The translations under genes and the position numbers were made by a program. A stretch of 64,000 nt of DNA from Sipunculus nudus. Taxonomy: Eukaryota > Annelida > Sipuncula > Golfingiida > Sipunculidae. Positions 51,101-61,245 of the stretch are shown piece after piece; within the stretch, counting starts at the first letter, position 1; each line of letters begins with the position of its first letter. The notes below the pieces were generated by a model, which was given only the letters and a program-made list of their open reading frames with translations, did not search any database and had not been told where the DNA came from. The DNA is taken from NCBI GenBank assembly GCA_026874595.1, contig CM049314.1, forward strand, positions 12,082,729 to 12,146,728. The letters are read 5' to 3'.

Positions 51101-53305
51101 ATTTAGTGCATATGAATGAACTGCGAAATATTTGAATGTTATTAGCAGATATTGCAGAACGTAGATGTAAATAAAAAAAAACGATTTTCAATCTTACTTT
51201 TGTATGTATTTAAATTATTTATATGTACTACAATCTATATTCAGCGAGCACTACCAAGCCAAAGCGCTTTTTGAAAAATATTTTATAATGATATTGTTAA
51301 AAGATACACCAGAGAAATACGGTTTTTATGGTTTTACTAAATATAAATCAATAAACTAATGAATACACTTTAGAGTGACAAAAGGCATAAAATTACTAAT
51401 TATATTTTACAGATGAGACGACGATGAATGTTGTGTACTGGGATAAACAGCAGCCGTCTCAGCAGAACCATTCATGTGCTGTATTGAGTCGTTTATCAGG
51501 GATGTGGGGTATCGCCCGCTGCTCAGACAGATATAAATCCATCTGTGAAATATGTGCGCCATTGTGATAATTCCAAACCATTTTAAGAATTATAGTAACG
51601 ACTTTTATTCCTGTTTTTTATTGAGAATAACAATAATAAAAAAATGACTATATTTAACTGTTTTATATGCTTCAACACGGAACATTAATCATATATACCT
51701 ACCTTATTATAAAAGGATTAAGACGGTGGGCGGAAAATAAACAGACAGTTAATGAATTTAATTTCTGAAATATATTGCAACATATCTTTTTATTATAACT
51801 TCATCAAACTATCCTGGGTAACCGAGTTACATGCACGATTTTTGTGGAACATAATAGTGTTGTCAAAGTATGCAGTAATACACACTGCAATTGTGTCCTT
51901 ATATATCATTTATTCTGTTCAATACTAACTCTTTCTGGCAGTGTCAGACTCAGAGATTAAAACCAGTAAATATACAATGCATGAATCGTATGACGATGTT
52001 TATTTTAATGTAAAATAACTTGTTAAAATTACTGATTTCCTTCGAAAACTTATCGGCATTAAATGTTCACCATAGGACTAGCGGCAGTTCTAGGTTTAAA
52101 TCAATAAAAATGGTACTTTTTCAACCTTCTGATAGTTAATCGAAGTGCAAACCCTGCAGTGATAGACAAAGTAAATTCCACGACACAGCAAAGTGCACCA
52201 AAACCGTCGAATGGGCAGAATATTTTTTCTGGTAAGCAATCACTTCAATATCCTTACACTAAAATAAAAAAACGAAATTATGCACGAAGTTTTGTTACTT
52301 GTACGTTTACATTTATTAACCCCATATCTTGTGCGGTAAATCTCGAACTGCCACCAAAGAGATATAATAAAATATAATTGTTTCAATGTCAATAAAAGAA
52401 ACTATAACAAAATGTGTTATTATTAATAGGTTTTAACATAATATTCCTCTGCGTGCTTTTCCCGTTGCTTTGTGTGGTCGCCTTTGTCAGTGTGATAGGA
52501 GGCTATAGGATTGGATGGAATCAAAGGTAAATTTAACCAAAATATGTATCATTCCTAAAAATATTGGTAGATTCAAGTTTGTGATCAAAGGATATATAGA
52601 AAAAAGTCTTGTATAATTCCAATTCTTAGGTACATTGTGAATACAACATGAAAAGATTATTTATTTCACAGAATTCGAGCTGGTATTCTAAACCACCACA
52701 GAAGAACCTTCGGAGAACCAGCAACACTCAGTATGCAAGATTTCACTCATACATCAATGCAGTCATTTGAAAGCATCGTCCCATATTACTCCGAAGTAAA
52801 AGATCCCAAGGTTATGAACCGTGATTCCCTCATAAGAGCCAAGCATCGAGCTGAGTGCAGATCTAAGCGGATTAGTCGTAATCCGTTTGACTTTCCTGTT
52901 TCCAAAAAGGAATTCAACCAGTACAGCTACGTGTCTGAAGGCCGCAGCAAGCCTTGTGCTCAGACTGTCAGTATTCCGCAGCAGATTTTCTCTGTCATCG
53001 ATTCGCCATCTACTGATTACGCACGAGTTCTCACGGGCAACCGCATCGAGGACGAAAACGTCCAACGGTTATCCGAGGAGTTTTGGTTTGTACAGAATGA
53101 GAACTATATTGGGGCGACACCAACCCATACTCCACCAATTCCTGCAAGACATGGTCTTCATGGATGTGACGTCACACCGGATAAGCTTACGACTGCCAAA
53201 AAGAGGATGTACTCTCGCGCATGCGCGCCTTCAATAGAGTCACTACGCTCCTCTGATGACGGATCTGTCATGGTGTGTAATTCATTTTACGAGTCGAGTT
53301 TGTAG
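48097..53305 (+). CDS. Receptor gene 5: intact two-CTLD transmembrane receptor, 554 residues
   Basis: Eight exons (48097-48163, 49098-49340, 50106-50228, 50366-50629, 51413-51553, 52136-52231, 52430-52526, 52672-53305) join to 1,665 nt with no internal stop. Residues 1-22 are a signal peptide; 23-144 CTLD1; 145-279 CTLD2; 280-311 a Ser/Thr-rich stalk; about 313-337 the membrane segment; 344-554 the cytoplasmic tail. CTLD1 shows TWDKAQEHC and WTWVNG. CTLD2 shows YDWFTARALCRAQKADLIH and WGIARC. The sugar-binding QPD is QPS (246-248) and WND is replaced by WGI (264-266), so classical Ca2+-dependent sugar binding is unlikely. Sequons lie at N39, N95, N233, N251, N281 and N293. The tail has PYYSEV, QYSYV, an ITSM-type TDYARV (Y460) and PPIPAR (498-503). 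A surface recognition receptor with phosphotyrosine signalling is inferred. It is the only complete copy here. Confidence 0.88.
49098..49340 (+). CDS. Gene 5 exon 2: first part of CTLD1
   Basis: Acceptor ATTAAAG, donor GTAAGT, phase 1 on both sides, 243 nt. Carries C24, C34, C51 and the WxWVNG core. Confidence 0.85.
50106..50228 (+). CDS. Gene 5 exon 3: second part of CTLD1
   Basis: Acceptor TTTCAG, donor GTTCAG (weak), 123 nt, phase 1-1. Contains GKPGSGCGQFSL and ends FLCLHT, the terminal Cys strand of a CTLD. Confidence 0.82.
50366..50629 (+). CDS. Gene 5 exon 4: first part of CTLD2
   Basis: Acceptor CTTCAG, donor GTAAAA, 264 nt, phase 1-1. Contains YDWFTARALCRAQKADLIH and VGLHQDDWVF. Confidence 0.85.
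51413..51553 (+). CDS. Gene 5 exon 5: second part of CTLD2
   Basis: Acceptor TTTTACAG, proposed donor T|GTGCGC, 141 nt. Contains YWDKQQPS and MWGIARC and ends SICEI. The donor is inferred from the phase needed to reach the stalk exon. If it is not used, translation stops at 51565-51567 after C-A-P-L. Confidence 0.75.
51635..51640 (+). terminator. Possible internal polyadenylation signal of gene 5
   Basis: AATAAA, 68 nt after the in-intron stop at 51565-51567. It would allow a short, secreted two-CTLD transcript. Confidence 0.35.
52136..52231 (+). CDS. Gene 5 exon 6: stalk
   Basis: Acceptor CTGATAG, donor GTAAGC, 96 nt, phase 1-1. Contains NRSANPAVIDKVNSTTQQSA; Ser/Thr/Gln/Pro-rich as in genes 2, 3 and 4. 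Confidence 0.75.
52430..52526 (+). CDS. Gene 5 exon 7: transmembrane segment
   Basis: Acceptor TTAATAG, donor GTAAAT, 97 nt, phase 1 to 2. Hydrophobic FNIIFLCVLFPLLCVVAFVS and on to IGG, followed by basic YRIGWNQR as stop-transfer. Confidence 0.88.
52672..53305 (+). CDS. Gene 5 exon 8: cytoplasmic tail
   Basis: Acceptor TTTCACAG, 634 nt to the stop TAG. Tyrosine motifs PYYSEV (Y382/Y383), NQYSYV (Y428/Y430) and TDYARV (Y460) and a PPIPAR SH3-type motif are visible. No kinase or other folded domain is recognised. Confidence 0.9.
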
Positions 53306-54284
53306 TTTAATGCAAATCGGAAAAGAGACTGGCATGCAAGGTTAATACCTGCTTGTTATTCATGAATAAATGCTTGCTTAAGTTCAAGTCCTGTAAATTG
53401 CCTTTCGGTTGTTCTACATTTGGAACCATTTAGCAAGTGACCCAAAAAAGAAATTAGCACAAAGTTGGCCACTATCCATTTGTCTATAGTCTGATGCCAA
53501 GCCATTTCCTATAATATATGAATAGCATTAACCTTTGTTTGCAAGGACCAGACTACAAGCTAACCATTAATGCAAAACATTCTCCAGTGAGAGGCTTAAT
53601 ACATACTAAAAATAAGAATATTTATGCATAGTTATTTGTGGGGACTATGTGAGCACACCTCTTTAGCAGTAGGGCCGATTTTATATTTTGATTATTTATA
53701 AATGATTTTTTTCCAACTTATATTTAACCAACTTGTAATTGTCTTGTAAATCAGTAAAACGCTCGACTGATAGAAAAAAATTCAACATTGGTAAAGGAGA
53801 AATCTATATTCTATTATTAGAGGAATGTGTTCTTAAATTTATAGATTCTTGTTTATATATATTAATAAAATTCCAAATCATTATTAATATGGCGCATGAT
53901 TACGTGTGGAAAAACCATATCTCTTCATTATAGAATGTAAATATGAATGATAAATATGATAATGAATATAATTTTGGTGCTCCTGTGAGATTTGTTTTTA
54001 ATTGTTATTGGAAAACCGTGTTTATGGTCTCTCATTTATGTTAAATGACTGTATTTAATAAGCCATTATTAAAGCTTGACGTGCGCGCCGGCACACTTTG
54101 ATGAAAAAAGCCAGCCAGTGTTTAACTTAAAGAAAAACATCCGCTAGACATAATAGCCTTCTGCCTGGCGCCCAATTAACATAACAATTGACAAACCAAC
54201 CAAGCTGACACAACTCTTACATGTAACCCGTGCCAACCAACCATCATACTAATATATCTGACCGTTTTGACAGTACATACCCAC
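53306..54284. other. 3' flank of gene 5
   Basis: Similar to 41120-42239 (GACTGGCATGCAAGG near the start of both). No gene is seen. Confidence 0.5.
53365..53370 (+). terminator. Likely polyadenylation signal of gene 5
   Basis: AATAAA, 60 nt after the stop codon. Confidence 0.5.
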
Positions 54285-54365
54285 AAACACGACCTTACAG
54301 GTCTATGTGACCACCCGAATGACACTTCTACCTTGCCTTCATGACTACACCAATGACACGTCTAT
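54285..54365 (+). repeat. Left stump of a minisatellite split by insertions
   Basis: Two or so units of the ACTTCTACCTTGCCTTCATG type. The related repeat text resumes only at about 60400. Confidence 0.55.
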
Positions 54366-55490
54366 TTATTGTGGTGCTGTACATTTAAGTAAACATAGTA
54401 AAACCAGATGCTTTTTTCTCTCAATTGATGCATATTAATATGCCGTTTCATGTATCGATGGTAGCGTGGGAACGAAGTTTAAGGGAGCCGAGGTGTTCAT
54501 TTGATGGCAGTTTCAATTCAACTGTGACTCTGTGAGAATTGTTTCTTATCCGACTCGTCAGAGTTATTCTTGACCATTTCCTGTAATAACACTGTTTCAG
54601 AGACAACTCACGAGCAAGCATGATTTTCTCATACTTGTTTAAGGAGGCGTAAAACATTTATTAATCATACTTTGAGCGGCAGATCTCAATAATATTGCAA
54701 GGAGACAGGCCAAGGATGTATGACGTAGGCATGGGTAAATATGCTTAGCGCACGATAGAAAAAAACAAAATCCCAGAAGTCATCGCGCTAGGTAGTGAAG
54801 TTTAGAAGTTCGACGGCGGAGTGGATAGTCAGAGATTGCCAGAGAATCGACCAGCTGAGGGACAGTTTCCCGGTGTTTCGAGAGTCTTAGTCTGAGAGCG
54901 GCTGGTATAGTTTACAAACGGACGTGTGGGTTATATTAACAGAAATTCTGGTAAATAACTGATAATCATCAGCCGTGGTAAAACTCAGAAGCAGGCCAAA
55001 AGACTATACTCGATCGCTGACCTTTTCGGGGTACCGAATATTGACTCGAGTTGTACATATTCGTGTATGGATAATGGAATTATTCAGGAGGGTTGAGAGT
55101 CGCGGCTATATGATTTACGCACATTATCATCATGACACGACAGTGGAGGCTATTAGCCTAACAGTCTGTTACGTAGACGAATTGCTTTGGGGAAAATACT
55201 CGGCCGATCTGGGATTCGAACCCATGTCAGTGGCGCAAATGCCCTGCGTTCCAACCGCTTCGCTTGAAAATTTCGGTCCGCTTTTTTTGTCACCCCGTAA
55301 CAAATCTCCGTTCTAGTGAGGTGATTTCTTAAGATCGAGACTGAAGTGAACCAGAGATTTGTCCGGCCAGGAGAAGGCCCAGTGTACACCGTGCTATGTA
55401 AAGGGACACAGAAAAATATCCCTAGGCTGTCACGTGCGCGACGGTCATGTGACCATCGGCTCTGGTATTCCGTGTTTTGTGGATATATCT
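54366..55490. other. Unassigned insertion DNA
   Basis: GC-richer than the gene array. It holds a minus-strand frame at 54448-54657 (KQCYYRKWSRITLTSRIRNN) that I do not recognise and a SINE remnant at 55195-55330. It belongs to the block inserted into the minisatellite. Confidence 0.35.
55195..55330 (-). mobile_element. tRNA-derived SINE remnant
   Basis: On the minus strand, AAGCGAAGCGGTTGGAACGC resembles a SINE A-box head and GGGTTCGAATCCC is a B-box. No cloverleaf with paired acceptor arms is seen. Confidence 0.5.
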
Positions 55491-55725
55491 TGTTACCGGG
55501 TTAGGATCAAACAGGACTCGGTATTGTATGCATAAACAGGAATCAGTGGTATTGTCAAGATTGTCTAGAACGCTGTCTCAAGAGAATTGGAAGTTATTTT
55601 ATTTTAATTATATTTTCATTGTTCACGTTATACTTGCCTTTCTCATTCCTTGAGTGTATGCGTGAGCTTCAACCATGTCGATTCCCCGTTAAGAACCTGA
55701 AGTTCATTCATTTTGGGGTGTGACA
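55491..55725 (+). repeat. Candidate 5' LTR of a Ty3/gypsy element
   Basis: Starts TGTTACCGGGTTAGG and ends GGGGTGTGACA, giving imperfect inverse ends TGTTAC/GTGACA, followed by AAAATGGCGAGCG, a possible primer-binding region. No second copy was recognised downstream, so the boundaries are tentative. Confidence 0.35.
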
Positions 55726-56279
55726 TAAAATGGCGAGCGTACTTGCAGGTTTAATTTCACCGTAAAATGACCACCTTACAGGATTTTATTTCCTGTTTGC
55801 AAATACATAATGAATTCAACTTCTTCGGGTTGTGTAAAGTTTAGTCATATTGAGGTGATAATCCTGTGAATGAGATACTGAGACTTGACACAAACACAAA
55901 TCACATAGAGTTGATGCATATTAATACTTTGATATGGTAAATCATTTTAACATGCTTGATAGTAAGTTGGATTAGAGTAGAGGTTTGATAGAGCTGTTTA
56001 GTTTATGTTAGTGACGGTGGTTTGTTGTTGTAAATTGAGTGAGGTGACACGACAGGTAAGTTTCTCCTTTGATTGCTGCTATTTAGACGATAACATCACA
56101 TACTTGGTGTCAATCCTTCTGTCCGTCCGTACGTTATCTAAGTTCGTTTCGGATCTTTTTTTTTATTTAGATTTTTTTTTAGCTTTTGCATGCTTCATTG
56201 TATAGATGGTCAGTTTAGCCGTAGCGATTGAGTCATTGAATTGGGAGTTGACAAGCGTAATGGTTTACCGGCTTAGCAC

Positions 56280-58900
56280 TGCGGGCGGTTTGTAACAAGC
56301 GTCTTGAGGCTTTAGACGCAAAGCGAGGAAAACGCCGAGCGAAACGAGAGAGCAAGACGGAGATAGACAGAAAGAGAGCCGAGAGAGATAGAACTCGAAC
56401 GAATAAAACGTGAAGCTCAGAGAGCTCACGAGTTAGAAATACTGAAGAACTGAAGACAGCAGGGGTGTAAAGAGACTAGCAGTAGAGGCGAGGAGAGTGA
56501 TAGTAAACTGAAAAATAGTATGGAAATGGTCCCGAAACACAATTTCCCTCCATTTGACGAGCAGCACGACAGGTTAGACGCGTTTCTTGAGCGATTTGAA
56601 CGGCGGGCGTTGTGTCAGAACTATCACAGAAATAGTTGGGCTTTACATTTAAGTTCCTTTTAAGCGTGTAAAGGCACTTGATACCAATGCACATTATGCT
56701 TTTAGCGATGCCATGAACTACGTTAGGCTAAAGTTAGAGCTTTTAAAGCGTTACTAGATGACTGTCGAAGGATATCGTAACATTTTTTAAACTTGGAGGC
56801 CAGAGCATGGCGATACTCCTTGTCATTTCGCGGTACGACTTAGCTAGTATTTTGATCATTGGATCGAGAAGGAGATGATTTCAATCAGCTAGTTGACTTT
56901 CTGATAAGCGTACAGTATTTGAATTGTTGTGTCAAGGATATATCTGTGTTTTTGAAAGAAAAAAAATGTAATGATTAAGATAGCATGGCAGAGATGGCCG
57001 AGCAATATACGGAGGCCTACGGTCTATACAGTTTTACGGTAAGCTCAAGGAGCGTAGGGCAACACTTAACCCAGCCGAGAGAGAAACATAGATTGCGGAT
57101 CACGTGATCAGTTGGTCAAGCTATCGGGAAGGCATATATTGCTTTATATGTAACGGTTAAGGGCATGGCGCTCGTTAATGTAAACAGACAAGTGCTAGGT
57201 CTGAACCAAGGTCTACCCCGCAAGAGTTACACTCAGCTGTTGAACAGCGTGGGACTACGCCTTATAGTAGTCAGGGGCTAAACCGAAGCGTATGCTCGAG
57301 TCATTGCCAACGTATATGCGTGAGTCCGAGTCGGAAACCGTCAGTCCCGTTTATCCGGATTCGGATGACAGTGTCAGTAATTAGGATTGACTGGTCTAGA
57401 AGAGGGTGTCAGTTCTTTACCCATTTGTGAGGGGTTTGTAAACGACAAGGCAGCCAGAGTGTTACGCGATTCCGATTGTTCATCAGCATGAGTACGTAAA
57501 AGGATATGTGGATCCGGACCAGGTCACTGGACATAACGTCGAGTGTTGGTTGTTTGATTGCTCGGTTAGGCGTTTTCCTACAGCCACGATAATTGTGGAT
57601 TGTGCCGATTGTCCCTATTTTTGGGGAACTTTTGAAGCGATAGTAGTTCGAGATGCCGTTTGCTACGTAGCGCAAAGGAACGTATCAGGAGCGAGGGATC
57701 CGAACAATTCAAATCCAACATGAAAGTCTGATCGGAATTTAGACTAGTGCAGACAACGTATAGTCACCATTGGAGGTGACGTCCGCAGTAGAAACTCGTG
57801 CCGCTGCAGGTAAGCGAGAGACGCCAAAGTTTACATGTAGCCAGTAATGTGTGATTTCGGCCAAATTTTTGAAGGCTCAGGAAGGAGATCAGTCGTTTGT
57901 CCGTACTGGAAGCTTATTAAGTCTCCTGGCGAAAGTAAAAGCACTTTCCAGGTTAAAGATGGCCTTTTTGTCAGGATTGTGCGAGTTAAACGCGGGGATC
58001 CGGCTTGATCGAGGGTGGTGGTCCCCAAATCGTTACGGGCGGCTGTAATGAAGATAGGCCACGAAGCGATTACGGTGGGGCATCAAGGCATAGATTGAAC
58101 ACATGAGCATGTCAGAGCCTAGTTCTACAGGAAGGGGATGTACGGCGTTATGACAAAGTTCTGCAAGTCGTGTCCCATATAATAGAAAATTACACCTAGA
58201 AGCAGAGTGCCGGGGGCCACGTAAGGTAAGATGTCCCTGATCGACAATGGTCATCGATACATACTGACCATCATAGATTATGCTGCATACTATCTAGTGG
58301 CCGTGGCCTTAAAGAATATAGACACCGCGACCGTAGCCGACACGTAAGTCGATGTCTATTTACGAGTAGGAGTACCATCGGAAGTACTAAGAGACATTGG
58401 TAGTCAATTCATCTCTGACCTCATGAGAGAAGTTAGTGGTTTGTTCTCACTGAGACAGCTTACCACTACACCAAATCACCCGATGTGCAATTGGATTGTG
58501 GAAAGATTTAATGGCACCCTGAAACAAATGTTAAAACTGTTGTGCGCGGAAAGACCACGATTGGGATCGTTATTAAAGCGCGGTGCTCTTTGCTTATAGA
58601 GAGAAACCACATGAGAGCACAAGCTTCTCACCCTCTGAGTTTCTCTACGGGCAGGTTGTAGGGGTCCCATGCGCATTCAACGCGATCTCTGGACCAAACA
58701 CGATGCAGATGCTGAAACAAATACTACTTATCAATATGTGCAAGATCTCCAGTCAAGCTAAGCGATACGTGCGCATTAGCTCGCGAAGCATTGGACAGAT
58801 TCGCATGTAAGTACAAACAAATCTACGACGTAGGTAAACGCACACGCAGTGTTACTGCTCCTCCGACACACAGAAACATGCTGTTAGTCTAGTGAAAATA
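56280..58900 (+). pseudogene. Decayed Ty3/gypsy gag-pol without reverse transcriptase
   Basis: In order: a charged coiled-coil gag start (about 56330-56450); gag core with NFPPFDEQHDRLDAFLERF (about 56535); a CCHC knuckle with an internal stop (about 57140-57185); a protease-like stretch with a DSD in place of D-S/T-G (about 57462); the zinc-binding head of an integrase (GHEAITVGHQG at about 58058; FCKSC at about 58162); and an integrase core (about 58255-58660, with LTIIDYAAYY, GVPSEVLRD and WIVERFNGTLKQ). Many stops and frameshifts interrupt it. The reverse transcriptase and RNase H expected between protease and integrase are missing near 57725-57850. It is an inactive remnant. Confidence 0.75.
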
Positions 58901-59550
58901 CCCCTCCAGCGTTGTAGGTAAAGTAGGTGACCTAGACTATCACAAAAAAAGGATTTCCTGTACCTGAAAAACTGTTCTCTTATGTCTCTGCGTTATGTAG
59001 TCAAACTGCAGAGAGGTTCAATATTTAATATTTATATTTCTTAAAAATTAGGATATAAAATTTCAATCGTTTTCAAAGCAGTCAATGGCGCTAAGGCCTA
59101 TTTACGATTGTAACTTGCAAAATATTATCTTTCAAATGTAATGCTCGGAGTGATATAACTGATATGTTGTAATCTTAAGTTAAACTTTGCATTTAACCGG
59201 GTTTCGTGGTCTAGACAGCACACAGAAGCATAGACCGCGAGTCCGAGTACAGGTATCCCCAGAACCGTGGGATTGTTTACGGTCGACCCCAACCAGGGTC
59301 TGGTTTTCTGCAGTTGTTCCGAGGATGTTCATAAATATCCTTATACTCAACTAATAAATTTAGAAGTAATACACTGAAGATAACTTTAATAAATTCTAAT
59401 TGATAATTAAGAAAAAACTGAAAAACGAAAATAAATCACGAAAATTGGGAAATTGGATTAAAATGATAGATATTGCTGCTCAACGAGTGGCCGCGCGCCG
59501 AAGGCGCCCCCTTTTGGATCCGCCACTGATAGCAAAGGCAATTTAATGCA
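58901..59550. other. Retroelement 3' remnant and spacer
   Basis: No 3' LTR is recognised. No gene is seen. Confidence 0.35.
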
Positions 59551-59561
59551 TATAGATGTAT

Positions 59562-59562
59562 G

Positions 59563-59600
<38 letters not shown>
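59562..59600. repeat. (TA)n microsatellite
   Basis: Pure TA tract preceded by TGTATGTATG. Confidence 0.85.
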
Positions 59601-59602
<2 letters not shown>

Positions 59603-59733
59603 TATTAGATTAAGTGAAATTCTGAAAGGACGGCGAGTACTGGATGCGACCGGGGGGGGGGGCATATATATAATACCAGCTTGTATGCATGCTCCTTAAT
59701 TGAAGGGGGCACTCTGGTTTTTTTACGGCAATT

Positions 59734-60405
59734 TCATCCGCTTGGTTGCGTTTTATTCTGTCCGCTCGAAAATTTGTTATTATGCCTCTTTATTATAGAT
59801 TGCATGTTTGGCATGGTGCTGTAGCTGACTTTGACCGAGTTCTTGTTGAATATTTTATGGAGTGTATGGTTGTTGGGGAAGTGCTTTTTGACTAGTTTAA
59901 GGAATATTCTGGCTAAGTTTGTTTTTACATTGGAGCTAAATGATGGGTTGAACCATAGAATATTTCGTCTTCGGCGTTTTTTTGTCACTTTGAATTTTCA
60001 CTGTTGGTTCGTATGTAATTCCCTGTGCGTGTTGGTGGTATCCGCATGATTGTAGTGCATCGCAGTATATTTGTTTCGTGTTTTCCAAAGCTTCTCTATT
60101 GCTTGAGAGTTGTGATATGCGGTACCTTGTGAGACTCCGGCGGGCATTTGTTTTTGTACGGCTGATGGATGGCTGGAGTTTGTGTTTATGTATAGAGGAT
60201 GGTCGTTCGGTGTTCTGTATGGTTGATGGGTGCCCGTCTTGAGATTGAGCGTAACGTTGAGGAAATTCACGAAGTGCTTGCTTACTGCGGTCGTTACTCT
60301 GAGGCCGAAATTCGAAAACAGGTCCGTCGTCACGGTACAAACCGACTGCGTTTTTATCGAAGATACACGCAAATACTGGCTCCTATTTCCAGTCCGATAA
60401 CACAA
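59734..60405 (-). pseudogene. Broken reverse transcriptase of a GIY-YIG/Penelope-like element
   Basis: Read on the minus strand across three frames: YRDDG (the YxDD active-site block, about 60325-60339), then FLNVTLNLKTGTHQPYR and HPLYINTNSSHP, then ISQLSSNREALENTKQIY, then NILWFNPSFSSNVKTNLAR and HKIFNKNSVKVSYSTMPNM. This motif order is typical of a metazoan RT family that is followed by a GIY-YIG nuclease. The nuclease part is not present and the frame is broken at least twice, so it is a dead fragment. The family assignment rests on recalled motifs. Confidence 0.6.
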
Positions 60406-61245
60406 TCTACATCATCATGACCATCCCGAGCACCCCACACACACGATCATCCCGATAACACGACGAGAGTGTTCCGAGAAAACACGATATGAAATATTCT
60501 ATCATGAATGATAGTTCGGCTACACTCGTACAGTTATCACATTTTCGGGTATGACAAAAATTTAATTTTAAAAGATGATATATTTGTCGCCTATACATAT
60601 GTGTTGACTCAAGCGTTAAAACTGTTATCCAGCAAACAGACAGACAGACAAACAGACACACAGGAGTAAGTACATTGACCTCCAAGTAAATTTGTTCATG
60701 GAAAATAATAAGACAAAAATTAGCAATAAATTTAGTAGTTATTGGTTTTTATTATTTACATATTTATTACTTTACGTGGACGCGGAAGCTAATCATGCAA
60801 TAAAATATAACGTCCAAACAACTGCGAAAACACAAATAAACTGATTATCAAGTGCTTACTGGCGTAATTATCATTTACAGCTTGCATATTTTTCAGACAA
60901 GAACCTATTAAGATAAAGTATATTTAACCAGACGTCCGTGTATATCCTGGTAGCAGAGTTTTATATGATCAGCGTGGTCTGGCGTTTGTTCAAGCAATTT
61001 CTCCGAAATGGTTTTTAATTATTTATAAATTTCCAGCGGAGCATTCGTCCTCCAGTAATGAACAAAAATCTTCATTCATGATTAAAGCTGCTATAATGCA
61101 AGAATATCTATCGCTTTAACCGCTGCTTTATATAGCAAGATTCTCAGGGTTTCATCACCAGGGCTGGTTCAGGACACGAGACACAAGTTGAACAATTCTC
61201 GCATTGTGCATCCTACTCCAAGTAACAAACCGCGATTCCCTACTC
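60406..61245. other. Spacer duplicated from 43120-43830
   Basis: ACACGATCATCCCGATAACA, TATTCTATCATGAATGA, a GACAGAC tract and TTTACGTGGACG appear in the same order as after gene 4. No gene is seen. Confidence 0.55.

Noticed and set aside
54448-54657. 69-codon minus-strand frame (KQCYYRKWSRITLTSRIRNN)
   Set aside because: Not recognised and isolated; it lies in inserted DNA. It could be a transposon fragment, but nothing supports a gene call.
55195-55280. A possible tRNA gene on the minus strand
   Set aside because: The B-box is good, but the acceptor and anticodon arms do not pair; it fits a tRNA-derived SINE better.
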